Assembly: GCA_013416795.1 (NCBI GenBank)
Contig: RQSC01000750.1
Location: forward strand, 28,552-39,776
Length of the DNA stretch: 11,225 bases
Direction of reading: 5' to 3'
From: Prasinococcaceae sp. CCMP 1430
Taxonomy: Eukaryota > Prasinodermophyta > Palmophyllophyceae > Prasinococcales > Prasinococcaceae
The translations under genes were made by a program, and so were the position numbers. Positions 1 through 6,252 of the stretch are shown piece after piece (positions within the stretch are counted from its first letter, which is position 1; each line of letters opens with the position of its first letter). The notes under the pieces are model-generated. The model saw only the letters and a list, made by a program, of their open reading frames with translations, did not search any database and was not told where the DNA came from.

Positions 1-2
1 CC

Positions 3-626
3 GCCGCCGCGGCGACCGCGGCCGCGGCCGACGACGTCGCGGCGCCGGCGCCGCTGGAGCAGAGCTACGAGTTCCACACGCCGGGGTCCGTGCAGGAGCC
101 CACGCCGACCCCTTCGGCCGACGTCGTGTTTCGCCACCAGACCGCTGAGGGCGCGGCCGCGTGGGAGGGCGTGAAGGTCACCCACATTGGCGATGGCCTT
201 GACACGCCCGTGCGCATGGCCGTCGTCATCGGCGAGTTCCACAACGTGCTCATGGACGACTGCCTCGACGATGCGCGGGCGTCGGCCGAGGCCGTGGGCG
301 CGAGCATCACCGACGTCACGTGGGTGCCTGGCACGTACGAGGCGCCGCTGGTCGTGCGCAACTACCTCCGACGGGACGACATCGACGCCGTCGTGGTGCT
401 GGGGTACATCGAGGCCGGCTCGACGCTCCACGGCGAGGAGATGGGTGCGACGTGCTCGCCCATCTTCAAGGGCCTCGAGCTGGAATTCGACAAACCCGTG
501 GGCATGGGCATCATCGGCCCGGGCGCCACCGCGGAGCAGGCCGCGCTGCGCGTCGCGTACGCGGGCAACGCGACGCGCGCCGCCGTGCGGCTCGCGCGCC
601 ACATGCGCTGCCTGCGCGAGGCGTGA
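3..626 (+). CDS. ribH: 6,7-dimethyl-8-ribityllumazine synthase, 5'-truncated by window edge
   Basis: Penultimate enzyme of riboflavin synthesis. It condenses 5-amino-6-ribitylaminouracil with 3,4-dihydroxy-2-butanone 4-phosphate. The frame is open from base 3 with no ATG before the domain, so the start lies upstream. Counting from base 3, residues 1-65 are Ala/Pro-rich and poorly conserved, compatible with the end of a plastid transit peptide (inference). The lumazine synthase domain spans about 69-207: GEFHN (77-81) in the first substrate loop, VPGTYEAP (from 108), the catalytic-type His143 in STLHGEEMG, and GIIGPG (169-174) in the phosphate-binding region. The IEAG..H, LEFDKPV and GPG pattern resembles archaeal RibH more than the bacterial/plant GET.HFDYV type, judged from memory of the families. 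The stop is TGA at 624-626. The family call is secure; the archaeal affinity needs a tree. Confidence 0.94.
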   Translation, partial: AAAATAAAADDVAAPAPLEQSYEFHTPGSVQEPTPTPSADVVFRHQTAEGAAAWEGVKVTHIGDGLDTPVRMAVVIGEFHNVLMDDCLDDARASAEAVGASITDVTWVPGTYEAPLVVRNYLRRDDIDAVVVLGYIEAGSTLHGEEMGATCSPIFKGLELEFDKPVGMGIIGPGATAEQAALRVAYAGNATRAAVRLARHMRCLREA

Positions 627-739
627 CGCGGCGGGCAGCCGTCGCCGTCGTAACCACCATTTGTTTGCTCTCGGATCCGTCCGCGACCGGATGCGTTTCG
701 ATGGCGCCCACCTCGCGCAGAAACCCGCCAAGAAAAAAA

Positions 740-745
740 AATAAA
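740..745 (+). terminator. Polyadenylation-like signal after ribH
   Basis: AATAAA lies 114 bp after the lumazine synthase stop, at the end of an A-run. The canonical signal is not universal in algae, and an A-run makes a chance match easier, so this is tentative. Confidence 0.3.
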
Positions 746-1006
746 AGTTGGCCTGCGTTGCCGACGGCGCTCTCGGGTGCCACACGCGGCGCGCGCGGCG
801 GCGGCGCGGGAACGCGCGGGGTCGTTGGGGACGCCGGCCTCAACCCCCAACGCCACCGGAACAAAACCCAAACCCCCTCGCGCGCCCACCGCCCTCGGAG
901 CGCTCCGCGTCGCATTCGTTCGTACGTGCACCTCAGACCCTTTATCCACGCGCATACCTCAAAACGCGCCGGCGCGGGCAGGCACCGTCCACATCCGCGC
1001 CCGCGC

Positions 1007-1149
1007 GTGCGCGCGCGCGCGGGGCGGAGATCAGATCGGGATCGGGCCCGGGGGCGGCGACGCGCGCGCGCGCGCGTTAGCGCGCGGCCGCGGCCATCAA
1101 AACGCAGGCCGCAAAACCCTGCGCGCGCGCGCGCGCGCGCGCGCGCGCG
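1007..1149. repeat. Alternating (CG)n tracts
   Basis: Three alternating purine-pyrimidine runs lie close together: about 1007-1022, about 1060-1083, and a near-perfect (GC)14 at 1121-1149. Such runs favour Z-DNA and are prone to slippage. They generate Ala/Arg-rich open frames on both strands (for example 511-1449 on the minus strand and 777-1205 on the plus) that show no domain and are best treated as spurious. Confidence 0.85.
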
Positions 1150-1337
1150 GGCGCGAAGATCTCGCGTCTCGCCGCCGGGAGAATATCGCGGCGGTGAGCG
1201 GTTGAATCGATCAATATTCCGCGCAATCGATACATCATTGAGTACTCTACTCGCGCGTGGCGTGGAGAACGAATTCGAATCCGTGTCGGGCCACGGCGGG
1301 GGGCAATTTCGCAGAGATCCAGATCCACGCGCGCGTC

Positions 1338-1409
1338 GTCCCTCCTTTTTCTTTTTTCTTTTTCTTTTTTTTCGTCTCCCCCCGGGCGTTCGGCCCGTTT
1401 TTTTTTTTT
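1338..1409. repeat. Homopyrimidine T/C tract
   Basis: A nearly pure pyrimidine run at about 1339-1373, mostly blocks of T split by single C, is followed by a second T-run at about 1397-1409. Polypurine-polypyrimidine tracts of this type can form triplex structures or exclude nucleosomes. No gene can be supported across it. Confidence 0.7.
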
Positions 1410-1479
1410 CGCCCGCGTCGTCGAATGCGCCGGAACGTGCGTATTTCAAAAGGTCTTACGGCGTTATGGATGATCTCCC

Positions 1480-1660
1480 GTGGGTGTATATATATTTATT
1501 TTTACAATTTACAATGCTCCCAGGGCCAGCCGCCGCGCTTGCGAGCGAAGGGGTTTTACGGATTGACAAATGTCACAATTGCCGCGAAATATATAACAAA
1601 TTTGAATTATGAGAGACTACAGAAGATCATTTGAAATATGGCATAAAACGCGGGGTGCGA
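1480..1660. promoter_or_regulatory. AT-rich island in the ribH-to-MED22 spacer
   Basis: This is the main AT-rich stretch of the 627-1990 spacer. It contains TATATATATTTATTTTT at about 1487-1503 and an inverted repeat TGACA-AA-TGTCA at 1564-1575. In such GC-rich DNA an AT-rich block often marks a promoter or nucleosome-free region, but no adjacent start codon belonging to a recognised gene is seen. The rest of the spacer (627-1480 and 1660-1990) holds only low-complexity sequence. Confidence 0.25.
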
Positions 1661-1986
1661 ATATTTGCGAGGCCATGGGTGGGCGTGTGGCCGTGTGCTC
1701 GGGGCGCGGTTGGGTGGATAGAACCCTCGCAGGCGCGGCGCGGGGGGGCGGGCGGCGCCACAGGGCCCCCCGGGAGCGCCCTCGGAGCCCCTCCCGACCG
1801 TCATGTCAGCCGCGTACACGCGCGCGAACTCCTTAGCGAGTGTGCGTCAATTTTCTTTGTAAGCGCTCGCGCTCGCGCTCACACCTGAACGCCCCGATAG
1901 GCAGTGCAGGAGCAGCTTAGGTACTGTCCGACACGTCAGGTCGTCCTATGCGTGGGTCCGAGATAGCTGGCACGTCAACGGGTCCC

Positions 1987-2085
1987 GTCTGGTAGACTGG
2001 TTCACTCGGTCACCTGTGGGGCAGGCGGGGAAGTGGTCGTCTGGCCGGCAGACTGGCTCACTCGGCGACCTGATGGGCGGGCGGG
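1987..2085. repeat. Imperfect tandem duplication, two units of about 45 bp
   Basis: Unit 1 (1987-2030) and unit 2 (2039-2085) share GTCTGG, then AGACTGG.TCACTCGG..ACCTG and a G/C-rich end. They differ by a few substitutions and a short insertion. On the minus strand each unit encodes a Pro-Pro-Ala-x-Gln-Val-x-Glu-stop ending, in two different frames, so the repeat copies the last codons and stop of the unrecognised minus-strand gene at 2058-2409. Confidence 0.75.
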
Positions 2086-2409
2086 CAAATGTTGCTGTGT
2101 TGGTACTGTCGGACGATCGTTCCCAACGAGTTGATCATGTAGCGGCAGTGGTACGCGCGGTGCTGCAGCTGCTGCGATACCTGGCTCCACAGCAGATGCG
2201 CCCGCGCCCGCGCTGTGTTGTGGCAGTAACACTAAGGCGGTCGGCTCGGCGATGAGGTCGTTGGCGATATCACCGACGCTGAATTGGCTGCCAGGCTGGA
2301 GGTCAGGTTTCATGTGTCCCAGAAGGTGCAGGTGCCTGTAGTAATTGTGCGCGTTTGGGAGGCTGCTGTTGATCTCGCCGTGACTGATCAAATGCGCCGA
2401 CTCCGGCAT
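2058..2409 (-). CDS. Unrecognised gene; coding frame changes near 2232
   Basis: I do not recognise this protein. From ATG 2409-2407 a frame runs MPESAHLISHGEINSS onward through HLHLLGHMKPD and SVGDIANDLIAEPTA to about 2236; 46 of these 58 codons end in G/C. Beyond that the same frame falls to about 26 of 59 G/C-ending codons. The next frame, 2231-2058 (LLWSQVSQQLQHRAYH, then RYMINSLGTIVRQYQH, ending HQVAE-stop), has 48 of 57. Coding signal therefore moves from one frame to another, which suggests a frameshift, a sequencing error or a small intron; a CCTTAG acceptor-like site ends exactly at 2232. The start is 76 bp head-to-head from MED22, across a G-run that contains an N. It could be an intact spliced gene, a decaying copy or a misassembled exon. 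Confidence 0.45.
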
Positions 2410-2412
2410 CGG

Positions 2413-2422
2413 NGGGGGGGGG
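2413..2422. other. Ambiguous base in a poly-G run
   Basis: An N at 2413 is followed by a run of G. It falls between the divergent starts of the unrecognised gene and MED22, so run length and continuity here are uncertain and the two sides may have been joined wrongly. Confidence 0.9.
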
Positions 2423-2485
2423 AGTGCCCGGGGCTGGGGCAGCAGCTGCGCGCGCTCGCCTCTCGCGTCGCGGGGCGGGTGCGCG

Positions 2486-2893
2486 ATGGCGATGGCGGGC
2501 GGCGGGAAGCCGTCAGATCTGCCCCGCAGGATTGAGGCCGACGCGGCGGCGATGCTCGACAACTTCGCGGCAGCGCTCAAGTCGTCGGCGGTCGCAGGCA
2601 CGGCAGCAGAGAACGCGCAGCTGGGGCTGGCGGCACGCACCGCCGCGCTCAAGGTCGTCCACGCCGCGGAGGGCCTCACGGACGTGTGCGCAACCCTGCG
2701 CGCAGACATGGCGCTGCAGGACGCCGAGGGCATTTTCGCGCGTCTCGAGACTTCGCGCGGTGCGCTAGAGGCCGCCGAGCGCGGTGCTGAGCGCACCATT
2801 GATGACGTGCGCGTCGAGGCAGAAACGGCTCTGGCCGAGATGGAGGACTGGCTCGCGCGAAGCGGTGGCGGCGCGAAAGCTGGCTCTAGCTAG
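2486..2893 (+). CDS. MED22: Mediator complex subunit 22 homologue
   Basis: 135 residues, close to the size of short MED22 (Surf5) proteins. MED22 is a head-module subunit of Mediator, the nuclear bridge between activators and RNA polymerase II, and pairs with MED11 through helices. The family pattern is visible. An MLDNF near residues 23-27 matches the family's (I/M)MDNF after a short basic-acidic lead. It is followed by a helix with AENAQLGLAARTAALK, then VHAAEGLTDVCATLRADMAL (59-78), which corresponds to the conserved region of aligned hydrophobics ending in a dynamic helix. The last part (89-124) is an amphipathic, likely coiled-coil helix. ATG 2486 gives the complete domain; a second ATG is two codons on. 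The gene is convergent with the SSXT-Myb gene (87 bp apart). The call rests on pattern similarity recalled from memory, with no search run. Confidence 0.78.
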   Translation: MAMAGGGKPSDLPRRIEADAAAMLDNFAAALKSSAVAGTAAENAQLGLAARTAALKVVHAAEGLTDVCATLRADMALQDAEGIFARLETSRGALEAAERGAERTIDDVRVEAETALAEMEDWLARSGGGAKAGSS

Positions 2894-2911
2894 CTCTTGA
2901 GCTCTAGAGCC
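2882..2911 (+). terminator. Hairpin spanning the MED22 stop codon
   Basis: GGCTCTAG (2882-2889) is the reverse complement of CTAGAGCC (2904-2911). Inside, AGCT (2892-2895) pairs with AGCT (2900-2903) around a CTTG loop, leaving a two-base bulge. The TAG stop (2891-2893) sits in the stem. It might serve 3'-end formation between the convergent genes or be a chance palindrome; function is unproven. Confidence 0.5.
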
Positions 2912-2980
2912 AGAGGTAGAACGTAGGCCGCAGGACTGTGCAGTTAGGTTAATAAGGATACCATTAGAGACTTACTCGCA

Positions 2981-3928
2981 CTACTGAAGCAGCGCCGCGT
3001 TCACCGTCACAGTCGGAGCGCCGTCGTCCGCTACGGCCATGCCCTCGGTGGTGGGGCCCGCCATGAGTTGCTCGGCATTGGCGCCTGATGGAGGGTTCGC
3101 TGCTTCAGGTTGGGATTTTCCCAGGGTCTCCACCTCCATGGGCGCTGGCTCCCCATCGTCCGCCGCGGTTGTGCCCAGGGGCACCGCCACCGGGGCCGCC
3201 GCTGCTGCAGGCTGTTGGTGCGAGACCGACTGCGGCGGCTGAAGCGGCGACGGCTGCGTCTGCTGAAGCTGCGACGGCTGCGACGGCTGCGGCTGCTGCG
3301 GCTGCGGCTGCGGCTGCGGCTGCTGCTGCTGCGGCGGCTGCGTCTGCTGTTCTCCGACACGCGCGGCGGTGTCTGCTTTGTCCTTCTCCCTGGCCTCCTC
3401 CTCGCGCTTTCTCTTCTTCTCCTCGCGGATGAGCCACTTTTGCATGTGGCTGCGCACCTGCGCCGATGTGCGCGTCCCCACGTGCTCAGCGATCCTCGGG
3501 AGATCCTTGCCGTATTTCTCGTACGCCTCGAGGAACAGCTCGTGCTCCGCATCCGTCCAGTATTTGACCTCGGCCTTTGGCTTGGCCTTCTTAGCAGATG
3601 CAGCCGCGGCCGCGGCGGCCTTGGTGGGGCCTGCGCCCGCGGCCGCAGCCTTGGCCTTGTGTTGCTTGTCGGCGATCGATGCCAGCCACAGGAGGTTTGT
3701 ATTGAGGCGCTTCTGGAAGGCCGCGCAGTCGGCAGTCTTGCACGCGCGCAGCGAGTCCACCACCGCGAGGATGAGGCACTGGTTTTCTTCCAGCACCGCC
3801 TGCACATATTCCGTCGTCAGGCCACCCGCCGGCAGCTTCGGCCCTGCTGGGGCGCGCTCCAGAGCCGCGAGCGCCGCCGCCACCGCCGCCGAGCCGTCCT
3901 TGCCCTTGTCTGTGTCCGTGCCGCTCAT
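2981..3928 (-). CDS. SSXT-domain / SHAQKYF-class Myb fusion transcription factor
   Basis: 315 residues in one uninterrupted exon. Residues about 37-91 form an SSXT (SS18/GIF) domain: VQAVLEENQCLILAVVDSL, then CAAFQKRLNTNLLWLASIAD, matching the family's ENxxLIxAI..., C..(Y/F)Q.RLQ.NL.YLA.IAD pattern. This domain in animal SS18 and plant GIF/AN3 recruits SWI/SNF remodelling complexes. After an Ala/Lys linker (92-121) comes a single Myb repeat (122-169) with YWTDAEHELFLEAYEKYG, a TRTSAQVRSH recognition helix and SHMQKWL in place of SHAQKYF. A highly basic/acidic helix follows (168-185), then a Gln/Pro-rich tract (about 193-241) and an acidic, Ala/Pro-rich tail. The protein likely binds DNA and brings the remodeller directly, in the nucleus. 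ATG 3928 is the first Met before the SSXT domain. Both domain calls are strong; the targets are unknown. Confidence 0.9.
   Translation of the reverse strand: MSGTDTDKGKDGSAAVAAALAALERAPAGPKLPAGGLTTEYVQAVLEENQCLILAVVDSLRACKTADCAAFQKRLNTNLLWLASIADKQHKAKAAAAGAGPTKAAAAAAASAKKAKPKAEVKYWTDAEHELFLEAYEKYGKDLPRIAEHVGTRTSAQVRSHMQKWLIREEKKRKREEEAREKDKADTAARVGEQQTQPPQQQQPQPQPQPQQPQPSQPSQLQQTQPSPLQPPQSVSHQQPAAAAAPVAVPLGTTAADDGEPAPMEVETLGKSQPEAANPPSGANAEQLMAGPTTEGMAVADDGAPTVTVNAALLQ
3205..3352 (-). repeat. CAG/CCG-type repeat encoding the Gln/Pro tract
   Basis: On the plus strand this is an array of GCTGCG, GCTGCT and GACGGCTGC words, densest at about 3265-3350. On the minus strand it encodes the Gln/Pro-rich region of the SSXT-Myb protein. 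Length variation between strains is likely, as for other trinucleotide/hexanucleotide tracts. Confidence 0.8.
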
Positions 3929-4254
3929 GTTGGAGCGCCGCGCGATGGGGGCGGGGGCGGGGGAGGATTCGCCCCGCCAGCCCGCCCTCCAGCCGCACGC
4001 GCTTGGTGGCCCGCTCCTCCCAAACAGCCGAGCTCCGCCCCACCCTACTCAATGCACCGTCCAACCCCCCCAAAAATCCTCGCTCTGACGCCGGCGATCA
4101 CCCGCGCGACGCGCGCGCTGTGGCTGCGGCCGGCCCCCGCCCCCACCCCACGCCACCACGCCTCGGTCCTCGCGCGCGCCGCGCCGCGCCTGTGCGCCTC
4201 GGCCTCGAGCGGAACAAAGGAGTCCGCGCTCCGCTGGTAGAAACGAAGCTGTAT

Positions 4255-4345
4255 ATTACCCACGGGCGACTCGTCCATCGATTTTTTCGAAATTGTCGAT
4301 GAGAGACAAGTCTCATAAATGAACATTACAATTACCCACGGGCGA
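4255..4345. repeat. 15-bp direct repeat enclosing two palindromes
   Basis: ATTACCCACGGGCGA occurs at 4255-4269 and again, identically, at 4331-4345. Between the copies lie CATCGA...TCGATG (about 4277-4302) with an internal TTTCGAAA, and GAGAC-AA-GTCTC just after it. Direct repeats around a palindromic core could be a decayed small non-autonomous element or a regulatory module in the spacer between the divergent SSXT-Myb and exonuclease genes. No transposase is present. Confidence 0.6.
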
Positions 4346-4526
4346 TCATAGTTCACATCGCATGCGAGGGCGCCATCCGTTCCCGCCAGAACGCGCGCGA
4401 ATTCCCCCCGGTCCGCGCGGGCGCACGCACGCGGGCGCCGCCGCGCCACACGCCGCCGACGTGGCGGCGTGTGGCACCGCGCGGGCGCGCGCCCCACACC
4501 ACGCGGAGGCCGCCAGGGCTCGACTG

Positions 4527-4529
4527 CGC

Positions 4530-4561
<32 letters not shown>

Positions 4562-4612
4562 TGAGTACACGCACACACACACGCACACGCACACACACGC
4601 ACGCACACACAC
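4527..4612. repeat. (CA)n microsatellite
   Basis: A long (CA)n run, broken by TGAGTA and occasional CG, occupies the spacer upstream of the exonuclease gene. It explains the His/Thr-rich and Cys/Val-rich open frames on the two strands, which are not genes. Confidence 0.95.
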
Positions 4613-4646
4613 AGCCGCCGCCAGCCGCCGGCGCCGCCCCGGCCCG

Positions 4647-4880
4647 TTTTTTTTTTTTTTTACGTACGTACAGTAACCTTTCGCAGCGCCCTCTTTTTTT
4701 TCGGTCGCCGGAGGCCCACCCGAACTTGGAAAGAGCCCTCTTTTTTATTTTTTTATTTTTATTTTTAGAAGCTGTATTACAAAAAGCCGGAGGATGAAAG
4801 AGCCTTCGGTTTGGCCTGGTGCGCTTTTTTGCTCTGTGGGCGCTTTTCCCCCTCCTTTTTTTTTTTTTGCTTTTGGCGTT
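4647..4880. repeat. T-rich tracts upstream of the exonuclease gene
   Basis: Several poly-T runs occur on the plus strand (4647-4661, about 4692-4700, 4740-4767, 4856-4869 and others), with a self-complementary ACGTACGTAC immediately after the first. The last runs are followed by GTTGGTGCTGGCAG (ending about 4899), which looks like a polypyrimidine tract with a splice acceptor. The real 5' end of the downstream gene may therefore include an upstream exon. Confidence 0.6.
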
Positions 4881-6191
4881 TTTTTGTTGGTGCTGGCAGC
4901 CGCCGCAGCCGCCGACGCGGGCCCGGGCGAGCGGGGTGCCGAGGGTGGAGGCATGCGCGGCCGAGGCCGACGCGTGGCTCGAGTCGGCGCTCGGCGCTGC
5001 TGAGGGGGGCGCGTCGGCGCGCAAGCGGCGGCGGCGTTCGCCGGCGGCAGAGACAGAGGCAGGCGCGGAGGGGGCGATGGGGCGGGCAGAAGCGCGCGTG
5101 CGCCACGCGCTCGCGCTCGACTGCGAGTGGGCCGCGCCGTGGCACCGCGCCCCCGGGCGGCCGGAGCGCATCGGCACCGTGCAGCTCTACCACCCCGAGG
5201 CGGGCGCGCTCGTGTACTCGCTCGCCGAGGCGGAGCGCCGCGCGCTCGCGCGGGACGGCGAGAGGGCGGACGCGGTGCCGGCGAGGCTCGCGGAGGTGCT
5301 GGCCAGGCGCGACGTGGCCATCGTGGGCGTGGCGATCTCGGGCGACGCCTCCCGCTGCGTGCGCGACATGCGGCTCGTCGGCGGGGCGGAGGCGCTGTAT
5401 GACTGCGGGGGGAGCGGCGGCCGCGGGCTGCAAGAGCTCGTCAAGCACCACCTGCCGCGCTGGGCGAAGGCAGGCGCCGCGGACAAGGGCAAGGACGCCG
5501 GCGTGCGCACCAGCGACTGGAATAGCTGGCCCCTCACGGACGCGCAGGTGACGTACGCCGCGATGGACGCCGCGCTGTCGTATAGCGTCTTCGCGGAGAT
5601 CGAGCCTCTGTTGAGCGCCATCGACGCCGAGCGGCTGCAGTCCGTTGAGGCGTTCGACGCGGCAGGCGTGGAAGAGGAGGGATCGGGGCCCGCGGGCGAA
5701 GAGAACGAGCCCGCGGCTGCCAACAAGGCGAGCGCCAACGCCAACTTTTTCATCGCCATGCGCAACAGGTCGATGGCGCCTCCCAACAAAGGCAGCAAAG
5801 GGCCGCCGCCGCGAGGCGACACCAAGGCGCTCGCCGGCATCAGCGTGCTCGTGACGGGCGTGCTCGACTCGATGTCGCGCGACGAGATGAAAGAGTACGT
5901 GGAGGCTCACGGCGGCAAGCTCGTCAAGTCCGTGACCAAGGCGCTGACCTACCTCGTCAACGACCACGGCGAGGTGAGCACGCGCGGGCGCGCCTGCGGG
6001 GTCAATGGTTGCGTCGCCGCGCGCGACTGCGCGCACGCGCGCCGGTGGTGGTGCCAGCGCTGACTGCATGGCTCGCGGGGCCCGCGCGCCTCCAGGTGGG
6101 GCCGTCCAAGCGCGCCAAGTGCGAGAAGATGGGCGTGCCGCTCGTCGGCGAGGACTTCATTTTCGGGCTCGTGGCCAAGTCCCTCAGATGA
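4819..6191 (+). CDS. WRN-like DEDDy 3'-5' exonuclease with C-terminal BRCT domain
   Basis: Join 4819-5973 and 6096-6191, 416 residues if the first ATG is used. The exonuclease domain (about 95-265) holds all DEDDy residues: D101 and E103 in LALDCEW, D176 in VGVAISGDASRCVRD, Y246 and D250 in YAAMDAALSYSVF, plus the WNSWPLTDAQVTYAA lead typical of Werner-type exonucleases. A Ser/Pro/Ala linker precedes a BRCT domain (about 337-416) with ISVLVTGVLDSMSRDEMK, GGKLVKSVTKALTYLV and, after the splice, GPSKRAKCEKMGVPLVGEDF. This BRCT form resembles those of RFC1 and bacterial ligase. A role in nuclear DNA repair or replication is likely. The start is uncertain: residues 1-26 are a hydrophobic stretch encoded by T-tracts, and ATG 5077 (residue 87) or an upstream exon are alternatives. 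A basic KRRRR near residue 70 could be a nuclear signal. Confidence 0.9.
5974..6095 (+). other. Intron, phase 0, in the exonuclease-BRCT gene
   Basis: GAG|GTGAGC donor and CTCCAG|GTG acceptor, 122 bp. Splicing joins the two halves of the BRCT domain exactly in frame (LVNDHGE to VGPSKRAK). Read through, the frame ends at TGA 6061-6063 inside the intron and loses the last BRCT helix. Confidence 0.88.
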
Positions 6192-6252
6192 AGCGCGATT
6201 GGAAATCTGCCAATTCAGGATGCCGTGGGTGACACTGTTTATACACGTGTTG

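Noticed and set aside
511-1449. 312-residue minus-strand open frame
   Set aside because: Composed of Arg/Ala and Lys runs from translated (GC)n and poly-A; antisense to ribH at its end.
320-1612. 430-residue plus-strand open frame
   Set aside because: It overlaps the lumazine synthase gene in another frame and then crosses (GC)n and T-rich tracts; Arg/Ala-rich with no domain.
3110-4240. Long plus-strand frame antisense to the SSXT-Myb gene
   Set aside because: Leu/Arg-rich shadow of the Gln-codon repeat and of a clearly supported gene on the other strand.
4353-5177. Minus-strand open frames through the (CA)n and T-rich region
   Set aside because: Cys/Val and Lys runs are direct translations of the microsatellite and homopolymers; the rest is antisense to the exonuclease gene.
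4777-6069. 430-residue minus-strand frame antisense to the exonuclease-BRCT gene
   Set aside because: His/Arg/Ala-rich mirror frame with no recognisable motif, opposite a gene with complete catalytic residues.
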